From Carnegiea gigantea (lineage: Eukaryota; Streptophyta; Magnoliopsida; Caryophyllales; Cactaceae): a stretch of 64,000 nucleotides of DNA. The translations under genes and the position numbers were made by a program. Numbering within the stretch: position 1 is the first letter of the stretch; every line of letters begins with the position of its first letter. A model generated the notes under the pieces. It saw only the letters and a program-made list of their open reading frames with translations, was not told the origin of the DNA and made no database searches. Below are positions 19,795 through 30,207 of this stretch, piece after piece. Location: NCBI GenBank assembly GCA_029747015.1, contig JAKOGI010002798.1:1-64000 (forward strand). The letters are read 5' to 3'.

Positions 19795-21310
19795 TCAAGA
19801 TTAAAACCTACTTGATCACCACCTTAATTGACTAGATTAAGGATAAGCAAGTTGGAATTTGGTTGCACTAAGGCATGAAAGCACAAAGCTCTCAAAGGGG
19901 TTTTCTTTCAAAATCTGATGTTCTTCTTTCCTTGGCTGTATGGGCTAGATTTATAGGCAGCAAAAGATGACCAAGCTAAGCAAACTACAAGCACCTCTAG
20001 CTTTCCTTCCTAGGGAGGAAAGGTATTACCTTAATTACGTCCGGTTTAATCACCCGGTTTTGCTAACCCTCCTTTAGGCTAATCTAAGTGCATCAAAACC
20101 AACTAAGAAAGCAAGACAAATGACTAATACAACTTGATTAACTTGGCCTTAAACATAATCAGCTTCAAAAGGCAGCAAGTAGCCATGTGCAAGCCGAAAA
20201 GTGGCCATCCCCTTTACGACTAGCCAATGAGAATCAAGGGAGCACCTTCTTTGTCTTCCAATGAGATTCAAGAGACAAGCCTTCTTGCAGCCCTTCCCTC
20301 ATTGGTTGTTGTCTTCCTTAGGTTGCCTTGGACGTGTGCCAAGCCTTGGAAGGTGTGCCACTCAGCTGAAGAGAAGGAAACCCTTTGGAGAAGGAAAGCT
20401 GCTTGCTGCTGTAAACTGTAATGTGCTGGCAGCTTACAGGGTCTATTTGCAGGCCATGTATTCCAGAGCAAACGTGGTCATAACTTGCGTTGCCACACAT
20501 GGATGGAAAGCTTGAGAAGTCTTCTAACAGCTCCAAGTGGAATTACTCAATTTGGAGTTCATTTGCCTGATGAAAATATCAAAATGGCTGGGCTGGGCTG
20601 AACTGAGTCTCAGTCTGCACGGTTTGGAAGATTGACCTGGTTCTTCATCTTCCACTTGACCTAACTTGCTTTTATCACTTGTACCACATAGATAACATCT
20701 TGGGGACTCAAAATATGTAAAAATACAAGACTTATACTAAAATATAACTTAGGAAACGAAAAGAACAAAACCGGATACATTCTGACCCTGCTGGACAGTT
20801 TGTATATCTTGGGTTTATTAGCTAATTTGAGAGGGGAAGTGAAGTCCAAATGGGATGAAACTTTTTTTGTTGCAAAGCTGACTTCTTGAACTTTAATCCC
20901 AATGCAAAATATTGGACTTAAACCTTAAAGGGTTTGACGTAATTAACCTCTCAAGACCGGGTTTGCTGCTGAAAACAAACCTGACCTGCTGTTTTAGGTC
21001 CTTAAACAAAACAAGGATGAATTATTCACCCTTTAATCACCAAAATGAAATTACCTAGCTTGATTTGATTTTTTAAATCAAAGGGCATGGAGGGGTCTCC
21101 ATCAAATAATTGTGCTTACAGTTCTCTATCTTATCTTCGATCATGGATTTTATTAATTATACTTAGCTTGCAATAATTCTCTATCCCCTTATCGATTGTC
21201 CCATTTTTGACTTATTTTCTTTTTCTTTTTTGGTTATATTTGCCCTTTACTAAGTGAATTAACAAATTTTCCAATATTAAGAATGGACAATCCTTTCCAT
21301 GCAGAGCAAT

Positions 21311-22479
21311 TGATGTAGATGTGGGTGGTAAGTGAACCAAATCAACTCAAACTCAAACTAAACAAGAATCAACCAAAGAAAAGTGAATATGGTGGAAGAT
21401 AGTTTGAGCTGGGTGAACAATAATAACAACAAGAAATAAGATACAACAAGACCGGTAAATAAGGATAATCCTTCACGGAGCCACTCAAGGACTTGATCTG
21501 GGAATTCTCTTGTCTTAACCAAGGAATCCACTCCAATTGGAAAAGGAAGAGAAGAGAACCTAGAACACCACTTGAATTTGCCACAATTCAAGATATAGAA
21601 CTAGGAATTTAGTTGCACTTTTGAGAATCACACTCAAAGGTAATTGTATTTCACTTGAGAAAGCTTACAACTCTGCATGATTGGCTTCACACGCCCCTCC
21701 CCTTTTATAGGCTCAGCAAAAGACAACCAAAAGACTTCAACAACTCCTAACAATTAAAACTAGCTAATGAAAAGACTAAGTAAAATGAAAAGACACATCA
21801 TAAAAGGGGTAGGGAAGGTTACAAGGAATATTCTAGGATTTCTTTCAGCTGATTACTCCCATCTAGAAGCATCTAAAACGTGCACAATATCAGCCACACA
21901 ATCACATGTAACCGAAGACTCTTCAAATTCCCAGAATTAATCCTTACAACTACCTCAATTTCCAGAAGCTGTATCTCCCAGCATACTCGTCCAAATCAGG
22001 TGTTCTTGAGCTTGTTAGAAAGCCCTGGAAGTCTAGTTTCCAGAATGGGCTCATTTGCTCAATTTGGATAAGCGGTTTAAAGGTTATGGCCCAAACAATA
22101 CACCTATCTCAGACTGGACTGGATCAGCATAACGTATCTTTGAGTGATATTTTGCCCAATCAAATGATGTCCAAATTAAACACACTTGGGCTTATTTGAA
22201 AGCTGAAATCTTAAAATTCAAAACCATGTGGAGCCTCAAGTTGTGGGTCCACTTGAGCTTGTCCAAAAGTGGTCACAAAAAATCGGGTTCCGCAGAGATG
22301 AATTCAGCGCCAAATTTCTAGCAAAGCTTAACCTCTTTTTGACCTCTTCATAGTGTCGTGAGTCTTTGAACTCACTTAATAAGACCAAATAAACACACTT
22401 CCAAGCATGATCTTCTTTGACCCTTTTCTTCTTTGAAATTGGACTTGAATAAAAATGATGCATATGGAAATTTGCATCA
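21311..22479 (-). repeat. 3' LTR of F
   Basis: On the minus strand it begins TGATGCAAAT at 22479 and ends at 21311. The start palindrome has one mismatch here. It contains the last 80 codons of the gag frame, a TATA box (sense TATAAAAGG near 21711) and the hairpin CTTGAATT/AATTCAAG. Confidence 0.92.
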
Positions 22480-23678
22480 TACTCCCCGGGTTGTTTTGAG
22501 TTTGTCCTCAAACTCAAAGGATTGGCAAGCTTCTCATGAAGGGAGGCATGCTTATGAAATGGGAGCTCTTGTAGGAAGTGGTCAAAGGGCATCACCTCTA
22601 GAGAGATATACAAGAGGGTGAGGGGAGGATGATAAAACGGGTCATATCTGGTGAGGAGAAGAGGCGGAAGTGGGAAATCTTCTTTGGGGGCAAGGGTTTG
22701 GGAAGGATGAATGAGGGTTAAGGCTTGTCGGTCCTTTTGTGGTTTGAAGGGTTGGGAAGGTTGAATGGGGGTCAAGGTGAATTCTTCTTGGGTCAAGAGT
22801 TGCTCAAACTTTTCAGCAACCCTACATGGCTTCATCACTTCAAGGTCTTTAACTACATGCTCTTCAATTCTTGGGGTTATGCTCAAATTCCCCTCATTAT
22901 CTTCTTGGCACCCTTCTTCGGTGAAGGATTGCTCAATTTCTTGCACAATCTCTTCTTGCTTCAACTCGGATCTTTGGGCCTCAAGTTCAAAGGTCTCTTC
23001 ACCACCACAGTCCCCAAAAACAAGAGGTAGGTCAACTAGGCTTGAAGCTTTTTCTCCAAGGATCTCTTCATCTTTGTTTGGCTTTTGAGAAACCTTCTCT
23101 AAGGGAAGTATTTCTTCTTTTTCCACCTTGAGTTCAATTTCTTCTTCAAGGCTTTCCTCCTGATCGTTCTCTTCTTCCACGGCTTTCCTTTCTTCCAAAG
23201 TAATGACCTCGTTATTTGGGCAATCCGTGGATAAGTGTCCAAGCCCTTGGCACTTGAGACACCTCCTAGGTTGTGGGGGAAAGATCATTTGTGGGGTTGG
23301 TTCTTTTTGTGGGGTGAAAGGGAATGAACCCGTGAGCTTAACGGAGATACTTTCTTTCATGGGCATGTAAGTGGATGGGTAAAAGGAACCCTTCAACTTA
23401 CTACTCAATTTCTTCCAAGTTCTCACCTTTTCTTTTCCTTTCTTTTTTCGCTCCAACTTATATTTATTCCACCACTGAAGTGCACAACCTCTCAATCTTG
23501 AAATAACCACTTTGAACTTCTGTTGGTCATTAAGGATACAACAAGCAAAAACTCGTTCCACCTTAGATAACCAACCTGCGAACTCTTCCTTTTCGCCATG
23601 AAATTTTGGAATTGCAAAACAAGCATATCCAATATCAATAAGAGCTAGTTCTTTCTCCAAGTTCTTTGAAGACGGCAT
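22236..23678 (-). CDS. gag: F gag-like protein, 480 aa, intact, with LTR-encoded C-terminus
   Basis: The protein starts MPSSKNLEKELALIDIGY. A capsid-like region occupies about residues 8-105, and the knuckle CLKCQGLGHLSTDC about 139-152. An acidic linker and an unrecognised middle domain follow (about 200-330; DLPLVFGDCGG, SFTEEGCQEDNEGNL). A Pro-rich segment leads to the tail LSLRTNSKQPGEYDA, where the frame crosses the polypurine tract into the LTR. The last 80 or so residues (HMHHFYSS, DHAWKCVYLV, EFKDSRHYEE) are LTR-encoded. LRTNS at this point resembles the end of integrase in E, K and A, which suggests fusion of gag to the integrase tail. The frame has no stops, unlike most neighbours. 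Confidence 0.85.
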   Translation of the reverse strand: MPSSKNLEKELALIDIGYACFAIPKFHGEKEEFAGWLSKVERVFACCILNDQQKFKVVISRLRGCALQWWNKYKLERKKKGKEKVRTWKKLSSKLKGSFYPSTYMPMKESISVKLTGSFPFTPQKEPTPQMIFPPQPRRCLKCQGLGHLSTDCPNNEVITLEERKAVEEENDQEESLEEEIELKVEKEEILPLEKVSQKPNKDEEILGEKASSLVDLPLVFGDCGGEETFELEAQRSELKQEEIVQEIEQSFTEEGCQEDNEGNLSITPRIEEHVVKDLEVMKPCRVAEKFEQLLTQEEFTLTPIQPSQPFKPQKDRQALTLIHPSQTLAPKEDFPLPPLLLTRYDPFYHPPLTLLYISLEVMPFDHFLQELPFHKHASLHEKLANPLSLRTNSKQPGEYDANFHMHHFYSSPISKKKRVKEDHAWKCVYLVLLSEFKDSRHYEEVKKRLSFARNLALNSSLRNPIFCDHFWTSSSGPTT

Positions 23679-23741
23679 GAAGGATGAGGTCTAGGGTTCT
23701 TCGTGGATTGATTTGAAACATAAGTTGGCTGTGGCAAAGGT

Positions 23742-23922
23742 GGCACGGTCGTGCAAGGGGGCACGGTCAGGCCGTGCTATGCTTCGGCTGAAGAAAATAC
23801 AGAAAAGTAGAGTGGCACGGTCGTGCTTGGCGGCACGGGGACACCGTGCTCCGTCTCGACTTGAAGATTCCTGGAAAAAGAATATGGCACGGTCGTGTGT
23901 TGTGGCACGGGGGCACCGTGCT
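23742..23922 (-). promoter_or_regulatory. Three GC-rich paired-palindrome modules in the F leader
   Basis: The modules lie at 23742-23778, 23813-23850 and 23886-23922, spaced about 72 bases apart and all in sense orientation. F has the most copies in the window. An A-rich run (sense) near 23967-23980 lies between the PBS and the first module. Confidence 0.82.
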
Positions 23923-24031
23923 GCTTCTCTGGTCTTCAAGACTTCGGATTGCCGGTTTGTGCCTCTTTTTTTTTTTTGTATTTTGGCCTTTTGGGATGTG
24001 TTTGGGTATGATGTGGGTCACTTAAAAGCCT

Positions 24032-24045
24032 TGGCTCTGATACCA
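24032..24045 (-). promoter_or_regulatory. Primer-binding site of F
   Basis: On the minus strand it reads TGGTATCAGAGCCA, two bases from the LTR end at 24048. It looks intact. Confidence 0.9.
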
Positions 24046-24047
24046 AT

Positions 24048-25214
24048 TGATGTATGTGTGGGTGGGTAAGTGAACCAAATCAACTCAAACTCAAACTAAA
24101 CAAGAATCAACCAAAGAAAAGTGAATATGGTGGAAGATAGATTGTGATGGTTTGAAGAATAATAACAAAAAGAACAAGGATAAACAAGAACTTGTAATTG
24201 AGATAATCCTTCACGGAGCCACTCAATGACTTGATCTTGGGCTAATTCTCTTGTCTTAACCAAGGAATCACTCCAATTGGAAAAGAAAGAGAACCTAGAA
24301 CACCACTTGAATTTGCCACAATTCAAGATATAGAACTAGGAATTTTAGATGCACTTTTGAGAAACACACTCAAAGTACTTGTATTACTTTTAGAAATCTC
24401 ACACAATCTGAATGACAAGCATCACACGCCTCTCCTCTTTTATAAGCTCAGTAAAAGACAACCAAAAGACTCAACAACTCCTAACAATTAAAACTAGCCA
24501 ATGAAAAGACTAAGTAAAATGAAAAGCCTCATCATAAAAGGGGTGGGGGAGGTTACAAGGAATATTCTAGGATTTCTTTCAGCTGATTACACCAATCTAG
24601 AAGGCTCCAAAACGTGCACAATGTCAGCCACACACTCACTTGCAGCCGAAGACTCTTCAGTTTCCCAGAATTTAATTCTTGCAGCTGCCTCAACTTCCAG
24701 AAGCTGTATCTCCCAGCATACTCGTCCAAATCAGGTGTTCTTGGGCTTGTTAGAAAGCCCTGGAAGTCTAGTTTCCAGAATGGGCTCATTTGCTCAATTT
24801 GGATAAGCGGTTTAAAAGTTATGGCCCAAAAAATGCACCTATCTCAGACTGGACTGGATCAGCACAACGTATCTTTGAGTGATATTTTGCCCAATCAAAA
24901 GATGTCCAAATTAAACAAACTTGGGCTTATTTGAAAGCTGAAATCTTAAACTTCAAAACCATGTGGAGCCTCAAGTTGTGGGTCCACTTGAGCTTGTCCA
25001 AAAGTGGTCACAAAAAATCGGGTTCCGCAGGGATGAATTCGGCACCAAATTTCTAGCAAAGTTTAACCTCTTTTTGACCTCTCCATAGTGTCGCGAGTCT
25101 TTGAACTCACTTAATAATATCAAATAAGCACACTTCCAAGCATGATCTTCTTTGACCCTTTTCTTCTTTGAAATTGGTCTTGAATAAAAATGATGCATAT
25201 GGAAATATGCATCA
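24048..25214 (-). repeat. 5' LTR of F
   Basis: It starts on the minus strand at 25214 with the TGATGCATAT palindrome and ends at 24048. The TATA box (sense TATAAAA) is at 24438-24444. It is followed by GCAAT. Confidence 0.92.
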
Positions 25215-25219
25215 GCAAT

Positions 25220-26336
25220 TGTAGCTAGTTATTACAAAACATTTGTGTAGGTGTTGCATATTGGATGTTGTTGTTTTTTTTTTGGTTTATTTATCTTGTA
25301 TGAAGTAGTTACTTTGACATGTTTGTCATCTAATTTTGTTAATGGGTTATCTTATCTTCATGCATATACTTGGTTGTGGTTGAATTATTGATTGAACTCT
25401 GTTGTGGTTCTATTGTTCGTTGAACTTGATTGGGGTTCTATTGTTTGAATGAATTCACCAGGGTTCTATTGTTGATTGAACTTGGTTGTGGTTGTATTAT
25501 TGATTAAACTCGGTTGTGGTCGTATTATTGGTTGAACTCGATTGTGGTTCTATTGTTAGTTGAACTGACCTAGGTCTTATTTATTGTTAGTTGAACTCAA
25601 TTATGATTCTATTCTGGGTTCAACTCTGATGTGGTTCTATGGTTGGTTGAACTCTGTTGTGCGTCTTTAAACTTGATTCTGCCGAGTCTACATCTTAGTT
25701 AATCTCTTTGATTATCTTTTCTAATAATTCTTTTTTTTGTGTGTGTTTTAATTGTCTAACAGGTTGTATTTGTGGAGCTAACATCTCTCAATGAAGAAAA
25801 CAAAGATGGAGATTTTTTTATATATTCTTGGATGTTAGGCATGTTTTCAAAGTATAGTATTAGGTAGTATATATATAGAGCAATAAAATGTTCAATCAGC
25901 TACCAACAATAAAAAAATTAGTAGGATGAATTCAAAACAATGCAAAAATATTTAGTTTTGATTACCTTAGTCTTTGTTGTTGTGTCTACAATTAATTTTT
26001 TTTCAGACACTAATGTGTAATTTATTTATGTTTGATCTACTTGAATTTGTTGGTTTGTTAATTTTGTTCATTTATGTAGGGTGATGCTGTTGGTAATTTA
26101 GTACAAAACTTGTTAATTAAAAAAAGAACAATGTATACAATTGTTCTATTTTTAACTTAATAAGTTTTATATTAATTACCAGCATTATTTCTTAAAAAAA
26201 CTAAAATGACACAAGTAACTTTTAAGTGTGGGAAAAATTATAATTTCTTCCATATTCCAGAGTGGGCATAGCGTAAAATGGCCGCACATAAATTGTGGGT
26301 AATTAGTACTTACTCCGTATTTATAATTGTGGGAAA
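25220..26336. other. Unassigned AT-rich DNA
   Basis: There is no gene, LTR or long open frame. It contains a degenerate minisatellite at about 25370-25680, then AT-rich sequence. A phrase resembling an intron acceptor occurs near 25757, but nothing supports an exon. Confidence 0.5.
25370..25680. repeat. Degenerate minisatellite, unit about 30-37 bp
   Basis: Roughly nine imperfect copies of a unit built on GGTTCTATTGTT and GTTGAACT can be followed by eye. Unit length and sequence drift, which suggests an old array. Confidence 0.65.
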
Positions 26337-26355
26337 TATAGGCCTATCCGCATTT

Positions 26356-26482
26356 TTTTATGGGTCTCTTGGATTCAGCCTTTCTATAGGCATAGATGTC
26401 GATAGAGGTAACGCTGCCTGCATACGGATCTACCCACACCCTGCATAAGCGGGACCCACATTAGGAGGTGGTGTTGTTGTTG
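26356..26482 (+). mobile_element. SINE-like insertion with (GTT)n tail and 19-bp flanking repeats
   Basis: The body ends in GGTGGTGTTGTTGTTGT. It contains GCTGCCTGCATACGG and AAGCGGGACCC, phrases typical of the 3' half of plant Au/TS-type SINEs (from memory). It is flanked by 19-bp imperfect repeats at 26337-26355 and 26483-26501 (TATAGG...GCATTT, three mismatches), as expected for LINE-machinery insertion. The 5' tRNA-related half looks short or missing. Family naming is inference. Confidence 0.6.
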
Positions 26483-26639
26483 TATAGGTCTACCTGCATT
26501 TCCATTAAGTGTGGAGAACACGTCCACACACTTATCTTCCCCGCATTTAGCCTAAGTGTGGGTAACAGCTATTTCGAGGCTTATAACTTTGCTTAATAGC
26601 AAAATTAAATATGAAGGGAAGCAAGCTTTTTTGCAGTGT

Positions 26640-27226
26640 TACTTACTCGCTTACTTACGCTGAATGTAATTAGTATAATCTAGCTTATTTTGGTGCATAA
26701 AGTTGTAATTAGCTTGATTAAATCGTGTTTGGTTGAAACCAATTTGACTAAGCTAGATTAGGCCAGGTTAAGCTAGGTTAGAGGTTTCTTAACTTTGAAG
26801 AAACCTCTTAACCTTTCCTCGGTAGCCCTTGAGCGTCCATATAAGGGCCTTTAGGGACCTCATTTTGCACTCATCTTTGATTATTGAAATTGAAATCAGA
26901 ATTGAGAGCTTCGCCCCCTTTTATTCCTTAAACACTTTGCTTGCTCATCCTTAACTAGGCCGATTAAGGTGGTGATCAAGTAAGGTGTTAACTCTTAATT
27001 ACGTGGTGTTTCTGTATCCTAATTGAGGTTAAGGGCCCTAAACTTAAACTTAATAGTATTTCTGTATGTAAGTGAGAGTTTAGATTATCATTTACCATAC
27101 ATTTTAGCTGATTCACAACCAGCTTATAATGTGCCTTTCTCCTTGAGTTTCCCTTGATTGTACTCTCTCTTGGTTTAAGCTTGTGCTCTGGAATTGAGTT
27201 TAGCCTAACCCTTGTGAGGCAGATCA
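26640..27226 (+). repeat. 5' LTR of G, left end undefined (H/D-like)
   Basis: This is related to the R/U5 part of the H LTRs, including CCTTAAC/ATTAAGG-type hairpin sequence near 26955 and a decayed TGGTGTTTCTGTAT loop near 27005. A TATA-like CATATAAG lies near 26839. It ends GCAGATCA before a decayed PBS (TGCTATCAAAGC, 27231-27242). No TGATG start was found. Confidence 0.5.
26781..26807 (+). repeat. Perfect 10-bp inverted repeat in the G LTR
   Basis: The arms GAGGTTTCTT and AAGAAACCTC enclose a seven-base loop. It lies about 30 bases upstream of the TATA-like sequence, so it is probably in U3. Its function is unknown. Confidence 0.6.
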
Positions 27227-27355
27227 TATTTGCTATCAAAGCTAAGTATCATCTTGGCCTTGAATCCAACCCTACGCGCCTCCCTCTATCTCAAACACAA
27301 CCTACTGCCTCATATACAAAATCAATCCACAAAGAACCCATAGAATTTGTCCATC

Positions 27356-28506
27356 ATGCCTTCATTTCGCAGCTTGAAGAACAAGCTGGCTTTAATTGAT
27401 TTTGGGCACGCCAGCCTTGCAATCCTAAGATTTCATGGCAAAAAGGATGAATTTACATGCTGGATTTCTAAGGTGGAACGAGTCTTTGCTTATTGCAACC
27501 TTGACGACCAAGAGAAGTTCAAAGTGGTTATTTCAAGATTGAGAGGTTATGCACTTCGATGGTGGCAGAATTATAAGATTAAGAGAAGAAAGAAAGGAAA
27601 AGAGAAGGTGGGAACTTGGAAGAAGATGAGAAGTAAGCTGATGGGTGCCTTTTGCCCACCCACCTACATGCTCAAGCATGTTTCGCTGCTTCCTGAGAAG
27701 AATGACTCAAAGTCCTTATGCATGGACATCTTTTTTAATAGGGGGAGCTCATTTCCACCCCCTAAACCCATGCTTTTAGCCCCTTTCACCCCACAAAAAA
27801 GCCAAACTCTACAAAAAAGCCTAGCCCCTCAAACTAGACCTAACCCCGGCCGTTTAAACCCTAAGAGGTGTTTTAAGTTCCAAGGCCTTGGTCACACAGC
27901 ATCGGACTGTCCCAACAGGGAAATCATTTCCTTGGCCGAATGGGAAGTAGCAAAGGAGGAAGAGAATGAGGAAGAAAAGAAGGCTTATTTGATAAAAGAT
28001 CAAGAGGAGAACCAAGAAGAAGCTAAGGTAAGAGCTAATGAGGGAGAAATGCTTCTTTTGGAGAGAGTTTCAAGTGGTTTTCAAGGAGATGAAGATGAAC
28101 AAGAAAAGAACATCTTTTGGTCTTGGTGAATGGGTCAGGATAAGGTATGTTCGTTGATCCTATATGGAGAAATGAAGCTCACCTCAGTACCTTTATCCCC
28201 TTTGAAATCCATGAAAACAAACCACCATAAATCCATGAGCATTTAAACCTTTTTCTTACTCATAGTAAACCATTACTTACTCTTCAGGAAGAGTACAAAG
28301 GTCCACTCCCAACTCATCCATTAGCCACCCCAATCCTTAAACATCCAAAGGTGTTTTCTAAGGTTGGTTTGAAGAAAACAGCTTTTAAGAACAAAAGGGG
28401 ATTATTTAAGGCGTTGATTATATTTCAGCCTAGAGGAGTTAAACTCCCACTTGGACTGTGATTATCTAGCAAATTTGAGGGCAAATGCTCTTCAAAAAGG
28501 GGAGGA
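27356..28506 (+). pseudogene. gag: G gag-like protein with a mutated zinc knuckle and protease remnant
   Basis: The ATG at 27356 (MPSFRSLKNKLALIDFGH) matches the start seen in D and F. The capsid-like part is followed by CFKFQGLGHTASDC, where the second Cys of the CCHC knuckle is Phe, so zinc binding should fail. The frame stops at 28129. Beyond it, GQDKVCSLI at 28130-28170 is a remnant of the start of protease, and HPLATPILKHPKVF near 28320 is a remnant of the protease-RT linker. The region ends at a TTTGAGGGCAAA box and the polypurine tract AAAAAGGGGAGGA. Confidence 0.7.
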
Positions 28507-29697
28507 TGATGGAGATCCCTCAAGAAACTATGTTTAAGGCATTCAAATAAGCTTAGATAAACCACATTCAGTGGTCAAAGTCCAAGAAAAAGCCTTTATT
28601 TTGCTAAGGAACACAAACATCAGGTCACAGGTTCAAATCAGAATACAAGTCCTATTTTGAGTCCTTTATTACTTAAACCTCTATGAGATTTAATGAGGCA
28701 GATGTCATGCCTGCACTATTCTAAGTGAACTCACAAATCCTTCTTAGTGGTCATAAGCTATAAGCTTCAATTCCAACCTCATCCTAAGCCTTTAAGATGT
28801 GTTACTCTCCTATTTTGGGAAGGTCAAGAGGCCTTCTAGGAGGTTCAATCATGAAAATGAGGTTAAACCCACGGCAAGAATAAGTTGAGCTCAATAACGT
28901 AGCGTGCTCCCAAACTGCCCAAAAGCCAGCGCACATACCTATTTTTGTAAGCTTGATTACTCAAGCTTAATTTGGGCTTAAGAGGCTGCAAATGCACTTT
29001 TTAGAAACCTTAATATGTCGCCTTTAAGGACATATAAGGAGTTCTAGGTTACATCATTGGGTAATAGGTTAATTGGATCCATTTTCTAGGTGCTACAAAA
29101 ACTATTTTAGCCTGCACATGCTGCACCTTACTGCCTATGTCTCCCAAACGGTAGCTCCATAGCTCTGCCAACTTGAGCCACCTGAAAGCTGACTTTCTAA
29201 GATTTCTAGAAAGGTTTGTTTCACCCAATTTGAGTTGGAGACCTAGGAGACATAGCTGTTTGAATTTGACAATTGTAATCTGAAAAGCTGCTGACATAAA
29301 GCATCAAGCACTTTTTAGCTTTTGTGCTTGCATTGCTTTTTTGTTCCCTCTTGCTTTATGGACATGTATGGCCCTTTTCCTCTTCCTTTCATCTTGTTAG
29401 AGGCTCTCATATATAAGGGAGGCCCTTAGGTTGTATAAAACTAGATTTGAATGATATGCAATAGCTCAAAGCTTTCTCTCTCAAAAATCTTATTTCTCTT
29501 TATCCTTGTTTCGAAGGTGGTGAGTCTTAAGTGGAACCTTTATAGAAGTGTTGGTGGCTAAGCCTTTAGGAATTTCTTGGTGGTCCCTTAGTCTTGGTGG
29601 GTGGCTTAGCCTTTAAAACAAGTCATATCTTATGCACAAAGGAAATTTGCAACTAAACTCAAGCAAGCTACGTCCGGCCCAACTATTTCACGCTCCA
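28507..29697 (+). repeat. LTR O (K-like family), directly after the G polypurine tract
   Basis: It starts TGATGGAGATCC. The TATA box TATATAAGGG lies near 29410. Phrases near the TATA box and cap region (GAGGCTCTC, GATATGCAATA) match the K LTR rather than the LTR on the left of G. A decayed PBS-like TTGGTGTAAGAG follows at 29699-29710. It occupies the 3' LTR position of G but is unlike the G 5' LTR. Confidence 0.6.
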
Positions 29698-30141
29698 TTT
29701 GGTGTAAGAGTTAATCCAGGTTGATGTTCTTGAGTTTATACTAGATTTCCTTACTTCGGTTTCATCCTTGTCAAGCTCTTTTTCTTTCATCCTTGTTATG
29801 AAAATCATGGTGAAGCTACACCTCTTCCTAACTTGATCTATCCCACTTTTCCTTCTTAAAACAACCTTAACCAAACACTTTCTTAGGCCCATAAACCCTT
29901 AACCTACAATTGATTTCACCACAAAAAACTCCTCTTTTACTCCTCAAAGAACCCCACGAATAGCCTAAACACAATCCCCAACCAAAACCCCTACAAAGCT
30001 TCCAACCACAAAAACCGTGCTTTCTGGGCAGCAACTAGGCACGGGCCCCCTGTGCCTATAGGCACGACCGTGCCACTACCTTCTAATATAGCTAGCCTTG
30101 TAAACTCCACATACACAACCCTCACAGTGCTTAGCTACCAA
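29698..30141 (+). other. Leader remnant of O with one GC-rich module
   Basis: This C/A-rich leader-like sequence follows LTR O and carries a paired-palindrome module at 30038-30074 (GGCACGG, TGTGCC, then GGCACGACCGTGCC). No gag start is seen before the junction with LTR N near 30142. Confidence 0.55.
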
Positions 30142-30207
30142 TAATGGGTTTCAGATGCAAACCAAAGGTATGGGCAGATTTGAGAGTGAGAGCGAGATGA
30201 GGGAAAG
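30142..30207 (-). repeat. 3' LTR of N, piece 1 (U5 end; boundary uncertain)
   Basis: This is the end of the minus-strand LTR whose other pieces are 31382-32194 and 41123-41311. The boundary at TAATGGG (30142) is a guess based on the expected TGATG-type end. Confidence 0.4.

Larger units (their letters stand above)
19128..21104 (-). repeat. Solo LTR S (H/C family), flanked by TSD AATAA
   Basis: This is a single 1977-bp LTR flanked by AATAA at 19123-19127 and 21105-21109, with no internal region, so it arose by LTR-LTR recombination. The orientation is minus: the U5 end is at 19128 and the TGATGGAG start is at 21104. It carries a GC-rich module (19419-19456) and R/U5 stem-loops (19717-19743, GTTTGG/CCAAAC; 19769-19794, ATTAAG/CTTAAT). 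Between it and F (21110-21305) I see only AT-rich DNA. Confidence 0.92.
21311..25214 (-). mobile_element. Element F: complete gag-only retrotransposon with intact frame, TSD GCAAT
   Basis: F is 3904 bp with LTRs of 1169 and 1167 bp. The exact duplication GCAAT lies at 21306-21310 and 25215-25219. The internal region holds a PBS, a leader with three GC-rich modules, and a single gag-like frame. No enzymes are present. It is the best-preserved non-autonomous element in the window. Confidence 0.95.

Noticed and set aside
23742..23922. Evenly spaced palindromic repeats resembling a CRISPR array
   Set aside because: There are only 2-3 units per site, they lie inside retrotransposon leaders, and no cas genes are present. 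The setting is eukaryotic.
25740..25880. Intron-like acceptor followed by a possible exon
   Set aside because: No open frame of useful length, no donor partner and no recognised protein.
26500..26580. CACTA-type transposon end (repeated AAGTGTGGG and CCGCATTT phrases)
   Set aside because: No CACTA terminus, no 3-bp duplication and no paired end were found.
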